Positions 42,699 through 50,810 are shown, numbered from the stretch's first letter. The stretch: DNA of 64,000 nt from Selenomonas sputigena (GCF_026015965.1 NZ_CP110383.1:186001-250000), one strand, 5' to 3'. Program-made: numbers and translations. The notes: generated by a model not told the origin, from the sequence alone.

Positions 42699-44785
42699 CG
42701 TATGGGACATGCTCGCTCCGCCTATCGGCGGATCTTGCTCAGGATAAGCGCGCCCTCTTGGGTGCACAGCTTCGAAGCATAAAGGGCGTCGTCGCCGCTT
42801 CGGTCGGCGACAAGGCGCTGACGGTCTGGTACAAGGAAGAATTGCCCCTCGCACTCGTGCGTCGGCTCGTCAAGCGCATGGAAGAAGAGTGCGCACCGAG
42901 CGATCCCGAGCTTGACATGGCGGGCTATCGGCGCGAAGCAATCTTCTCGCTCGCGAGCTTCGCGGGCATGAAGGCGCTTGAAAAGCTCGCGCCTGAAGCT
43001 TTTGCGGGAATGAAGGTGTTTCGCAGTCTCCTCGTCTTGGCCATCGCGCGCAACTTCCTCAAGAACGGCGTCGTGGGCATGGTGAAAGAGCGCCGCCCGA
43101 ACGCCGACACGCTGACGAGTACGGCGGTTATCGCCTCCGTGCTCGCAGGCAAGCCCGAATCGAGCCTCACGCTGCTGACGCTGTCGAACGGCGCTGAGAT
43201 GCTGACGGCTTACGCAGCGGAGCGCGCGAAGAAGCAGATTTCCGGCCTTCTGAACATGAACCAGCGCTTTGTTTGGCTCATTGACGGCGGCGTCGAGCGC
43301 AAGGTCGCGGTCGAGTCCGTGCAGGTCGGCGACCGCATCGCGGCACATTCGGGTGAGATGATCTGCGTCGACGGCCGCGTCGTCAGCGGCAAGGCGTCCG
43401 TGAACCAGGCGTCGATCACGGGCGAGTCGAATCCCGCGATGAAGCGCGAGAAGTCGCCTGTCTACGCAGGCTCTGTCATCGAGGTCGGCGAGATCGTCAT
43501 CGAGGTCGAGAAGACGGGCAAGGACACGTCGCTCGCGCACATCGTCCACCTCGTCGAAGAGGCGCAGTCGAGACGTGCGCCCGTGCAGAACTTCGCCGAC
43601 AACATGGCGAACATGCTCGTGCCGATCTCGTTCCTCGGCGCGGCGATCGTCTACGGCGCGACGCGCGATTGGCAGAGGGTGCTGAACCTCCTGTTCATCG
43701 ACTTCTCGTGCGGCTTGAAGCTCTCGACAGCGACGGCGATTTCCGCTTCGATTGCGGCGGCGGCGAAGAAGGGCATTCTCGTCAAGGGCGGCAACTATAT
43801 GGAAGCGCTCGCTAATACCGATACTGTCGTCCTCGACAAGACAGGCACGATCACGGTCGGCATCCCGCAGATCTCCTCCATCAAGACGGCGGAGGGCGTG
43901 ACGGAGAAGGAGATGATCCTTCTGGCAGCGTCGGCGGAGATGCACTCCGTGCATCCTCTGGCTGTTGCCATTCAGAAGTACGTCAAGGACAACAACTGGG
44001 AAGTGCCGCAGCACCGCTCGTCGAAGACGATCGTCGCACGCGGCATGCAGGCGGTCGTGCCTGATTTCGACGGCTTCAAGGGCGGCGACGTGATCGTCGG
44101 CAGCTACAAGTTCATGAAGGAGCGCGGCGTGCAGGGCGCGGGCGAGCTCGTCGTCGAGGACACGACGGAAAACTTCCTCTACATCGCGCGGAACGGCTCG
44201 CTCATGGGCATCATCGGCATCACCGATCCCGTGCGCCCGAAGATGAAGAAGACGCTGAACCAGATGCGCCGTTACGGCGTCGACGAGATCGTGATGCTCA
44301 CGGGCGACTCGGAGAAGGTCGCCGATCATGTGGCGCGTCAGATGGACATCGACTCCTACCATGCCGAGGTCTTGCCCGAAGACAAGGCGAACTACGTCAT
44401 GAAGCTCAAGGAGCGCGGCGGCAGAGTCATGATGGTCGGCGACGGCATCAACGACGCGCCGGCGCTTGCCTTTGCCGACGTCGGCGTGACGCTCGGCGGC
44501 CGCCAGACGGACATTGCCGCCGAGTCTTCGGCAGTGACGATCCGCTCGGAAGATCCTGAAGGCCTCGTCGACGCTCTGCGTCTCGGCAAGCGCACGATGG
44601 GATTGATCCATCAGAATTTCCGCGCGACGATCCTCGTCAACTCGGGCGCCATGCTCATGGGCGCCTTGGGCATGATCAGCCCGCTGTGGGCGGCTGTCAT
44701 CCACAACACGGCGACGCTCGCCGTCGTCTTAAACAGCGCGCGCATCCTCTCGACAGGCAAAAAGCCTGTAAGGCGCGTCGGCTGA
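42695..44785 (+). CDS. P1B-like heavy-metal P-type ATPase lacking the CPx motif
   Basis: The protein has about 696 residues: an N-terminal HMA-like domain without CxxC, then a P-type core with TGES (about 242), phosphorylation motif DKTGT (Asp381), the P1B-specific HP dipeptide (HSVHPLAVA, about 418), GDGINDAPALA (about 582), and C-terminal membrane helices. The metal-selecting motif in the sixth helix, usually CPC, SPC or TPC, reads DFSCGLKLST (336-345), so the proline is missing. Metal specificity cannot be inferred. Start at ATG 42695 (ATGA overlap); an ATG at 42683 is an alternative. Confidence 0.87.
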   Translation: MTYGTCSLRLSADLAQDKRALLGAQLRSIKGVVAASVGDKALTVWYKEELPLALVRRLVKRMEEECAPSDPELDMAGYRREAIFSLASFAGMKALEKLAPEAFAGMKVFRSLLVLAIARNFLKNGVVGMVKERRPNADTLTSTAVIASVLAGKPESSLTLLTLSNGAEMLTAYAAERAKKQISGLLNMNQRFVWLIDGGVERKVAVESVQVGDRIAAHSGEMICVDGRVVSGKASVNQASITGESNPAMKREKSPVYAGSVIEVGEIVIEVEKTGKDTSLAHIVHLVEEAQSRRAPVQNFADNMANMLVPISFLGAAIVYGATRDWQRVLNLLFIDFSCGLKLSTATAISASIAAAAKKGILVKGGNYMEALANTDTVVLDKTGTITVGIPQISSIKTAEGVTEKEMILLAASAEMHSVHPLAVAIQKYVKDNNWEVPQHRSSKTIVARGMQAVVPDFDGFKGGDVIVGSYKFMKERGVQGAGELVVEDTTENFLYIARNGSLMGIIGITDPVRPKMKKTLNQMRRYGVDEIVMLTGDSEKVADHVARQMDIDSYHAEVLPEDKANYVMKLKERGGRVMMVGDGINDAPALAFADVGVTLGGRQTDIAAESSAVTIRSEDPEGLVDALRLGKRTMGLIHQNFRATILVNSGAMLMGALGMISPLWAAVIHNTATLAVVLNSARILSTGKKPVRRVG

Positions 44786-44799
44786 AAGTAAAAAGAAAG

Positions 44800-44833
44800 G
44801 GATACCGCAGGGATTTGTGCGGTATCCTTTTTT
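44800..44833 (+). terminator. Rho-independent terminator of the ATPase operon
   Basis: GGATACCGCA (44800-44809) pairs with TGCGGTATCC (44818-44827) and is followed by six T. Confidence 0.93.
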
Positions 44834-44916
44834 GATGCTGCGGTGCATGTGCGCGTCGCTCGCTTCTCTTTGCAAGACCAAGACAAAAGTTATACGAATC
44901 CCCCTTTATTATGGAC

Positions 44917-44945
44917 TTGACAATCATTCTCATCTCATTTATAAT
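44917..44945 (+). promoter_or_regulatory. Promoter with overlapping Fur-box-like sequence
   Basis: TTGACA (44917-44922) and TATAAT (44940-44945) have perfect 17-base spacing. The spacer reads ATCATTCTCATCTCATT, a run of hexamers resembling the Fur box and lying where a bound repressor would block RNA polymerase. Iron control is inferred. Confidence 0.6.
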
Positions 44946-45002
44946 TATGTCATAAAGATGAGTGATATTCATATTCAAGGATAAAAGAAAGGGAGAGTGG
45001 TT

Positions 45003-45287
45003 ATGAGCAGTGTGGTGATTCTTGGGGGGAACGAGTGTATGGAGTGCCGTTATCGTGAGGCATGCAAGAGCTGCGGGTTCAAGGCGAAGGTTTTTCCGAA
45101 GATGTGTCGAGACCTCAGGAGGAAGATCGGCTCGCCTGATCTCATCATTCTTTTCACGAGCACGGCATCACACCAGCTTGCCATGCACGCGCAGGAAGAG
45201 GCGAAGAAGTGCAATGCGAAGATCGCTTTCTGCCACTCGGCAAGCATGGCGGCGTTGCAGAACGTCCTCGCTGAGCACTCAGCATGA
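45003..45287 (+). CDS. DUF2325-like protein
   Basis: The 94-residue protein begins SSVVILGGNECMECRYREACKSCG and continues SPDLIILFTSTASHQLAMHA and KIAFCHSASMAALQN, matching the DUF2325 pattern of a short Rossmann-like fold. It has seven cysteines, including a CMECRYREACKSC cluster that could bind a metal. Its promoter carries a Fur-like box and the next operon is feoAB, so a role in iron or redox homeostasis is plausible. No catalytic function is known. Confidence 0.75.
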   Translation: MSSVVILGGNECMECRYREACKSCGFKAKVFPKMCRDLRRKIGSPDLIILFTSTASHQLAMHAQEEAKKCNAKIAFCHSASMAALQNVLAEHSA

Positions 45288-45335
45288 GGGCGGAACGCGT
45301 CATGGTGATGCGATGTCTTCCGTGATGTTTTAACG

Positions 45336-45372
45336 AAAGCGCAGGAGCGAAGGGGACGCTCCTGCGCTTTTT
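45336..45372 (+). terminator. Rho-independent terminator
   Basis: AAAGCGCAGGAGCG and CGCTCCTGCGCTTT form a 14-pair stem with a short loop, followed by TT. It separates the DUF2325 gene from feoAB. Bases 45373-45549 hold no recognisable feature. Confidence 0.93.
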
Positions 45373-45549
45373 GTGTGCAGGAGCGTCGTCGGTCTCAAGG
45401 CGGAGCTTTTGGGGAGGCTGCGCATTTGCATCCCTGCAGTATTTTTTACGGGAAGGGTGCAATTTCTTCGGCGGAACGTCCGCCCGCTGTTTGATTAAAT
45501 GAGAATATTTATAAATTGATAGAAAAAGTTCAAATCGCGCCTTATTTCC

Positions 45550-45623
45550 TTGACAGCATGAGCTGGATAGAGTATTATTATCTCTGCCGATGAACTGGAT
45601 TCAGTTTCATTGTCGTTCTCATT
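45550..45623 (+). promoter_or_regulatory. feoAB promoter with downstream Fur-box-like site
   Basis: TTGACA (45550-45555) and TATTAT (45573-45578), 17-base spacer. TTTCATTGTCGTTCTCATT at 45605-45623 resembles a Fur box read in reverse (AATGAGAA...) just past the likely transcription start. The transcript then runs through element copy B before feoA. Confidence 0.6.
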
Positions 45624-45627
45624 TTTT

Positions 45628-45730
45628 ATGAAACCCCAAGCGATTGAGCCGTAGGCGTAGGCCGATTGGCTGGGTTTCACTAAAGGAGACGTGCAATGTC
45701 CGCAATATGGACGTTTGTGCGTGCAGTTTG
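45628..45730 (+). promoter_or_regulatory. Three-copy structured RNA-like element, copy B (feoA leader)
   Basis: The outer stem TGAAACCC...GGGTTTCA encloses GCC-GTA-GGC. A second hairpin has GTGCAA pairing TTGTGC (through G-U pairs) around GTCC/GGAC. It ends 15 bases before the feoA ribosome site, the position of a leader that controls translation or transcription. An in-frame ATG (ATGGACGTTTGTGCGTG) lies inside the second hairpin and could encode a short leader continuing into feoA. Confidence 0.7.
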
Positions 45731-45757
45731 TTGTCTTATTTAATGGAGGTAAGAAAG

Positions 45758-45997
45758 ATGACGTTGAAAGACGGAAAGACAGGAATGTCTCTTCGTGTCG
45801 ACAAGGTGGGCGATTCGGAGCTCAAGCAGCGCCTGATGACGATGGGGCTGATTCCGGGCACGCGCATCAAGGTGCTGCCGTCGGCGCCGATGGGCGATCC
45901 GATGGCGATCGGGCTTCGCTCGTACAATCTCGCGCTTCGCCGCGCTGATGCGGAGAAGATTGAAGTGACGGAAATCAAGGAAGGAGCGGGAGCCTGA
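45758..45997 (+). CDS. feoA: Ferrous iron transport protein FeoA
   Basis: The 79-residue SH3-like protein has SLRVDKVGDSELKQRLMTMGLIPGTRIKV and PMAIGLRSYNLALRR, the FeoA pattern. It is thought to regulate or stabilise FeoB at the inner face of the membrane. GGAGGT seven bases upstream supports ATG 45758. An in-frame upstream extension through the leader element is open, but it has no family similarity. feoA and feoB share an ATGA overlap. Confidence 0.93.
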   Translation: MTLKDGKTGMSLRVDKVGDSELKQRLMTMGLIPGTRIKVLPSAPMGDPMAIGLRSYNLALRRADAEKIEVTEIKEGAGA

Positions 45998-47898
45998 TGA
46001 GCACCATGAGCGTCGCCCTGACGGGCAACCCGAACACGGGAAAATCGACCATATTCAACGAATTGACGGGCATGCGCCAGAAGATCGGCAACTGGCCGGG
46101 CGTCACCGTCGACAAGAAGATGGGCGTCGTCAACTACAAGGATCGCGTGATCACAGTCGTCGACCTGCCCGGTACCTACAGTATCAATGCGCGCTCGGCG
46201 GAAGAGCAGGTCGTCATCGACTACTTCAAGACGACGATGCCCGACCTCGCCGTCGATGTCATTGACTCCTCGAATATCGAGCGCAATCTCTTCCTCACAG
46301 TGCAGCTCCTCGAAGAGGGAATTCCTCTGCTCATCGACCTCAACATGCAGGACGAGGCGGAAAGAAAGGGCATTCGCATCAACATCCAGAAGCTCGAAGA
46401 GGCTCTGGGCATGCCTGTCGTGCAGACAGTTGGCCGCAGCAAGAAGAGCATCCAGAAGCTCATCGAAATCTTCACGACGACTGTCATGTCGAACTACCGT
46501 CCGAGTGCGATGGTTGAAGAGCACAAGGCGAAGGCGACGGAACTCAAGAAGAGCGGCCTTTCCGCCGAAGAGCTGGACGAAAAGCTCATCGAGATGCGCT
46601 ATGATCTCATCGACAAGATCATGAAGAAGGCGGTTGTCGTCGGAAACGTCGGGCTGTCGACTTCGGAGAAGATCGACCGCGTGCTCGCGAACGGCGTCTT
46701 GGCGCTGCCTATTCTCCTCGGCATTCTCTACTTGGTGTTCTGTATCGCCTTCACGTGGATTGGTCAGCCGCTCGCAGATGCCGTCGGCGACTGGATCGGC
46801 GGACCGTTCACCGACTGGATCAATGACGCGATGGAATCTGCGGGCGTCGCCGAGTGGCTGAAATCCTTGATTGCAGACGGTATCGTCGCGGGTGTCGGCA
46901 ACGTCATCAACTTCGTGCCGCTCATTTTCACACTGTTCTTCATGCTGTCCTTCCTCGACGGTACGGGATATATGGCGCGCGTCGCTTTCATCATGGATCC
47001 GATCATGCGCCGCGTCGGCCTCACGGGCAAGGGCATCATGCCGCTGATGGTCGGCTTCGGCTGCGGCGTGCCGGCCATCATGGGTGCGCGTGCGCTCGAC
47101 TCGGAAAAGGACAGGCTCACGTCGATTCTCATCACGCCTTTTTTGACATGCTCGGCGAAGCTGCCGATCATGGCGCTCTTCGCTGCGATGTTCTTCCCTG
47201 AACATGCCGCGAATCTCGTATTCTCGATGTACATCATCGGCATCGTCGTCGCCATCATCATGGCGAAGGTTCTGGGCATCACGGCGTTCAGGAGCCAGGG
47301 ATCGACGTTCCTCCTCGAACTGCCGCCGTACCGCATGCCGGACATGAAGACGGTGCTCCTGGAGACTTGGGACAAGGGCAAGGGATACCTGATCAAAGCC
47401 GGTACGATCATCTTCGCAATGAGCGTAGCCATCTGGTTCTTGTCGAACTACAATGCGGACGGCGCTACGGATGAGATGAGCGAGTCCTTCCTCGCATCGA
47501 TCGGCGGCGGTATGAGCCATCTCTTCGCGCTGCACGGCTTCGAGACTTGGGAGTCGGGCGCGGCCGTCGTCACGGGCATCATGGCGAAGGAGTCCGTCGT
47601 CTCGACGCTCGGTATCCTCTATGGCGTCGGCGATGTCTCGACCGAGGCGGAGGACGCCGCAGAGACGGCGACACAGCTCGCCGGCTCGATGGGCACGGCG
47701 TTCACGGCAGCCTCGGCGCTCGCCTTCATGGTATTCTCGCAGCTCTACACGCCGTGCATGACTTCGCTCGGCACGATCAAGAAGGAGACGGGCAAGTGGA
47801 GCTGGATGCTCTTCGCCGCCCTCTACACCTTCGGCGTCGCCTGGGTCGTCTCACTTCTTGTCTACTGGGGAGCCTGCGCCTTCGGCATGAACGGCTAG
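45997..47898 (+). CDS. feoB: Ferrous iron transporter FeoB
   Basis: The 633-residue protein has an N-terminal G domain with GNPNTGKST (10-18), DLPGTYS and NMQDEAERKGI (G4), a helical linker, and a polytopic membrane domain with two Gate motifs (MPLMVGFGCGVPAI; YTPCMTSLGTIKKE). It imports Fe2+ using nucleotide-regulated gating. It overlaps feoA and is followed after 45 bases by its Cys-rich partner gene. A Fur-box-like site and the leader element upstream suggest iron control. Confidence 0.96.
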   Translation: MSTMSVALTGNPNTGKSTIFNELTGMRQKIGNWPGVTVDKKMGVVNYKDRVITVVDLPGTYSINARSAEEQVVIDYFKTTMPDLAVDVIDSSNIERNLFLTVQLLEEGIPLLIDLNMQDEAERKGIRINIQKLEEALGMPVVQTVGRSKKSIQKLIEIFTTTVMSNYRPSAMVEEHKAKATELKKSGLSAEELDEKLIEMRYDLIDKIMKKAVVVGNVGLSTSEKIDRVLANGVLALPILLGILYLVFCIAFTWIGQPLADAVGDWIGGPFTDWINDAMESAGVAEWLKSLIADGIVAGVGNVINFVPLIFTLFFMLSFLDGTGYMARVAFIMDPIMRRVGLTGKGIMPLMVGFGCGVPAIMGARALDSEKDRLTSILITPFLTCSAKLPIMALFAAMFFPEHAANLVFSMYIIGIVVAIIMAKVLGITAFRSQGSTFLLELPPYRMPDMKTVLLETWDKGKGYLIKAGTIIFAMSVAIWFLSNYNADGATDEMSESFLASIGGGMSHLFALHGFETWESGAAVVTGIMAKESVVSTLGILYGVGDVSTEAEDAAETATQLAGSMGTAFTAASALAFMVFSQLYTPCMTSLGTIKKETGKWSWMLFAALYTFGVAWVVSLLVYWGACAFGMNG

Positions 47899-47943
47899 GG
47901 AAGCCGTCCGTGCTTCTCTGACTCTTGAAAGGAGATCTTTGCC

Positions 47944-48108
47944 ATGGCAAGCATCATTGTCGGCGCAATTGTCGCCGTCCTGCTCTTCTTCGCGCTGCGC
48001 CACGTCTATCACAATGTGAAGGCGGGCAAGGAAGACTGCTGCGGCGGAAGCTGCAGCGGCGGCTGCGGAGGCTGCGGCGGCAGCTGCAGCACGGGGCAGG
48101 AAAAGTAA
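47944..48108 (+). CDS. FeoB-associated Cys-rich small membrane protein
   Basis: The 54-residue protein has a single N-terminal helix (IIVGAIVAVLLFFALRHVYHNV) and a C-terminal Gly/Cys tail with six cysteines at 32, 33, 37, 41, 44 and 48. This matches the FeoB-associated Cys-rich membrane protein family that stands in for FeoC in many Firmicutes. It probably binds iron or an Fe-S cluster near FeoB. The AAAGGAG site before ATG 47944 and the terminator right after confirm it as the end of the feo operon. Confidence 0.9.
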   Translation: MASIIVGAIVAVLLFFALRHVYHNVKAGKEDCCGGSCSGGCGGCGGSCSTGQEK

Positions 48109-48120
48109 ACCGATGGATAT

Positions 48121-48156
48121 AAGAAAAGCGTCGAGAGATTCTCGGCGCTTTTCTTG
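48121..48156 (+). terminator. Rho-independent terminator of the feo operon
   Basis: AAGAAAAGCG (48121-48130) pairs with CGCTTTTCTT across a loop containing a smaller CGAGA/TCTCG stem. Confidence 0.88.
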
Positions 48157-48247
48157 TTCGAGCGAATTGTTTATCGTATGTGTTTGGAGGAGTCGTAAAA
48201 ATATACGAAACGTTACCGCAGACTTTTTCAAGACATCCCGCGGCGAT

Positions 48248-49054
48248 TCAGCGGGCTGCGAAATGAAGGCAGGCAATCTTGTCGTTGCAGTTCTTGTTCC
48301 ACCAAGGAATCACGGAGAGGAGTCCGAACAAGCCCCAGCGGCTGCGGAATCCCTCGTAGAGGGTTCGCTCCTTGAGGAAGGTGATGGCAGGATGGAGTCG
48401 TTCTATCTCCTTGCCGCTTTTTACGCCCCATTGAAAGGGCGCTTTCTGCGTATCTACGGAATCGTGGCGCTTTTGCTGACCGATGAGAAAAGGCGGCATG
48501 ATTTCGATGAGCATGGAAGCATCGGCAAAGGCCTCGGCGAGCATGGCGAAGAGACTGCGCATCTCTTGTTCGCTGAAGTACATGGCCGCGCCTTCCAGAA
48601 GAATGAGGACGGGGCGACCTTCATGCTCGACTTTTTCTAGCCAGGCGGAATCGAAGACGGAGGCGGCGAGATTGTGAATGCGCGCGCCTGCTTCTGCGAG
48701 TAAGTTTTGGCGCAGTTCCATGACATCGGGCAGGTCGAGGTTGTACCAATCAATCTGTCCGTTGTCGATGCGGTAGAAGCGGGTGTCGAGACCGCAGGCG
48801 AGATTGATGCATACCGCATCGGGCTGCTTTTCGATGAATGCCTTTGTTTCATGGTCGAGGATGTAGCTGCGCACGGCGACTCCCGTTTGCGAGTGCTTGG
48901 CGCGGGCGAACTTGGCGAAGTCGTAGTCGATCTGCTCGACGAGCCGCACGGCGAAATCGTCTCGGATCAAGGCGTCTGAGCGCTTCGTTTCTTCTGCTCG
49001 CGCCCACAGGGGAATGAGCAAGGTTTCCGCTACACCGCTGAGCTTTGTTTTCAT
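48248..49054 (-). CDS. Leucine carboxyl methyltransferase-family (LCM) SAM methyltransferase
   Basis: The 268-residue protein has GVAETLLIPLWARAEE at its start, VAVRSYILDHETKAFI, motif I NLACGLDTRFYR, DLPDVMELRQNLL, and LLEGAAMYFSEQE, the order of LCM/PPM2-type methyltransferases. Bacterial members O-methylate small carboxylates or polyketide products; the substrate is unknown. ATG 49054 has AAGGAGG; an upstream in-frame ATG at 49123 lies in the promoter. The gene runs opposite to feoAB and fumC. Confidence 0.85.
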   Translation of the reverse strand: MKTKLSGVAETLLIPLWARAEETKRSDALIRDDFAVRLVEQIDYDFAKFARAKHSQTGVAVRSYILDHETKAFIEKQPDAVCINLACGLDTRFYRIDNGQIDWYNLDLPDVMELRQNLLAEAGARIHNLAASVFDSAWLEKVEHEGRPVLILLEGAAMYFSEQEMRSLFAMLAEAFADASMLIEIMPPFLIGQQKRHDSVDTQKAPFQWGVKSGKEIERLHPAITFLKERTLYEGFRSRWGLFGLLSVIPWWNKNCNDKIACLHFAAR

Positions 49055-49103
49055 GAAAGGCCTCCTTATGAATAATTGATATAGAATCTCAATATCTACA
49101 AAC

Positions 49104-49132
49104 ATATTATGATGCTTGTTCATCTATGTCAA
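49104..49132 (-). promoter_or_regulatory. Promoter of the LCM methyltransferase gene
   Basis: On the minus strand TTGACA (49132-49127) and TAATAT (49109-49104) are 17 bases apart, 50 bases upstream of the ATG. Confidence 0.75.
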
Positions 49133-49232
49133 GGGTGAATACTCATGCTTGTACGGAAGCATAAACTCGGATTGGAGAACCGTGCGGAAGTAGCGATGCA
49201 GAAGTATGATATTCATTCCTCATAAAACATTA

Positions 49233-49261
49233 TTGAAAAATATTTTCATATATGTTACACT
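49233..49261 (+). promoter_or_regulatory. Predicted fumC promoter
   Basis: TTGAAA (49233-49238) and TACACT (49256-49261), 17-base spacer. Upstream, ATGCTTGTACGGAAGCAT at 49143-49160 is a small inverted repeat that could be an operator; the rest of 49133-49232 shows nothing. The transcript would include element copy C. Confidence 0.6.
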
Positions 49262-49290
49262 AAAAGCGTCGGAAAAATTCCGGCGCTTTT
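49262..49290 (+). terminator. Terminator-like hairpin at the start of the fumC leader
   Basis: AAAAGCGTCGG (49262-49272) pairs with CCGGCGCTTTT (49280-49290), followed by CTTTCC. The likely transcription start falls inside the 5' arm, so the hairpin may be only partly transcribed from the promoter at 49233. Its role is unclear. Confidence 0.45.
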
Positions 49291-49319
49291 CTTTCCACTT
49301 GCGGACGGGAGTTTTTACT

Positions 49320-49420
49320 ATGAAAGTCCAAGAAGTCAAGCCCGAAGGGCGCAGACTGATTGGGTAACTTTCATTAAGGGCGGCGCACAATGTCCACAAA
49401 GTGGACGTTTGTGCGTGTAG
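49320..49420 (+). promoter_or_regulatory. Three-copy structured RNA-like element, copy C (fumC leader)
   Basis: The outer stem TGAAAGT...ACTTTCA encloses AGTC...GACT and GCCC-GAA-GGGC. The second hairpin CGCACAA...TTGTGCG contains GTCC/GGAC. It ends 25 bases before the fumC ATG, close to the spacing of copy B to feoA. Stem bases differ between copies in ways that keep pairing (GATC/GATC in copy A, AGTC/GACT here). Confidence 0.7.
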
Positions 49421-49445
49421 CTTGCAGATGAAGGAGGAGACGTTT

Positions 49446-50810
49446 ATGGAGTACAAGATCGAGCATGATTCTCTCGGAGAGGTTCGCGTACCGAAGGATC
49501 GCTATTGGGGGGCACAGACGCAGAGGAGCTTCGAGAATTTCCCCATCGGCACGGAAAAGATGCCGAAGGAGATCATCCGCGCCTTTGCCATCTTGAAGAA
49601 GTCGGCGGCGTTTGCCAACGCGACGCTCGGGCGGCTCGACGAGAAGCGCCGTGACGCCATCGCGAAGGCGGCGGACGAAATCCTCGCGGGTGATCTGGAC
49701 GGGCACTTCCCGCTCGCCGTGTGGCAGACGGGCAGCGGCACGCAGTCGAACATGAACGTCAACGAGGTGCTGGCGAATCGCGGCAATGAGATTGCGGGCG
49801 AGAAGCTTCTGCATCCGAACGACCATTGCAATATGTCGCAAAGCTCGAACGACACGTTCCCGACGGCAATGCACATCGCCGCCGTCGTCGCCATCGAGGA
49901 CAAGCTCCTGCCGTCGATCGACAAGCTCGCCTCGACCTTCGAGCGTTTGATGAAGGAGAATGAAGGAATCGTCAAGACGGGCAGGACGCATTTGCAGGAT
50001 GCCGTGCCCATTTCCTTCACGCAGGAGATCAGCGGCTGGCGCGCCATGCTCAAGGAGTCGCGTGCACAGATCGAGGCGACGCTGCCGTTCTTGAAGGAGC
50101 TGGCCTTGGGCGGCACGGCGGTCGGCACGGGACTCAATGCGCCCGAGGGCTTTGCCGAGGAAGTCGCACGCGTCGTCAGCGACATCACGGGACTCGATTT
50201 CCGTACAGCGCCGAACAAGTTCCACGCGCTCTCGGCGAAGGATGAGATGGTCTTCGCGCACGGCGCCTTGAAGGGGCTGGCGACGAACCTCATGAAGATC
50301 GCCAACGATGTGCGCTGGCTCGCGAGCGGCCCGCGCTGCGGCCTTGGCGAGATCACGATCCCGTCGAACGAGCCGGGAAGCTCCATCATGCCGGGCAAGG
50401 TCAATCCGACGCAGTGCGAGTCGGCGACGATGGTGGCGGTGCAGGTCATGGCGAACGATGCGGCTGTCGCTATCGCGGCTTCGCAGGGCAATTTCGAGCT
50501 GAACGTCTACATGCCCGTGACGATCTACAACTTCCTGCAGTCGGTGCGCCTCCTGGCGGATTCCCTGCGTTCCTTCGATGAGCGCTGCGTATCGGGCATC
50601 AAGGCGAACAAGGAGAAGATGCACGAGAATCTGCACCGCTCGCTGATGCTCGTGACGGCGCTGAATCCTGTCATCGGCTACGAGAAGGCGGCGAAGACGG
50701 CGCACAAGGCGTACGAGGAGAACATCTCGCTCAAGGAGGCGTGCGTCGCGCTCGGCTTCCTCGCGCCTGAGAAGTTCGACGAGGTCTTCCATCCCGAGGA
50801 GATGGTCTAA
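49446..50810 (+). CDS. fumC: Class II fumarase (iron-independent)
   Basis: The 454-residue enzyme interconverts fumarate and malate. Signatures are RYWGAQTQRS, TGSGTQSNMNVNEV, HPNDHCNMSQSSNDTFPTAMH, GRTHLQDAVPI and the SS-loop GSSIMPGKVNPTQ with the catalytic serine. Class II enzymes need no Fe-S cluster, unlike FumA/B. I start at ATG 49446 (AAGGAGGAG upstream); the frame continues upstream through the leader element. The next gene begins right after the stop. Confidence 0.96.
   Translation: MEYKIEHDSLGEVRVPKDRYWGAQTQRSFENFPIGTEKMPKEIIRAFAILKKSAAFANATLGRLDEKRRDAIAKAADEILAGDLDGHFPLAVWQTGSGTQSNMNVNEVLANRGNEIAGEKLLHPNDHCNMSQSSNDTFPTAMHIAAVVAIEDKLLPSIDKLASTFERLMKENEGIVKTGRTHLQDAVPISFTQEISGWRAMLKESRAQIEATLPFLKELALGGTAVGTGLNAPEGFAEEVARVVSDITGLDFRTAPNKFHALSAKDEMVFAHGALKGLATNLMKIANDVRWLASGPRCGLGEITIPSNEPGSSIMPGKVNPTQCESATMVAVQVMANDAAVAIAASQGNFELNVYMPVTIYNFLQSVRLLADSLRSFDERCVSGIKANKEKMHENLHRSLMLVTALNPVIGYEKAAKTAHKAYEENISLKEACVALGFLAPEKFDEVFHPEEMV

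Noticed and set aside
42722-44704. Minus-strand open frame of about 660 codons under the P-type ATPase
   Set aside because: Antisense shadow with Arg/Asp/His-rich composition and no domain.
45691-45757. Short leader peptide (MDVCACSL...) fused in frame to FeoA and FumC
   Set aside because: The shared residues are explained by the conserved RNA hairpin sequence; copy A has the same bases without a start codon or a gene. Not excluded, so only mentioned with copy B.
45736-47535. Minus-strand open frame of about 600 codons under feoAB
   Set aside because: Shadow of FeoA/FeoB; no ribosome site or recognisable motif.
48113-48640. Plus-strand frame over the LCM methyltransferase gene
   Set aside because: Antisense to a clear methyltransferase on the minus strand.
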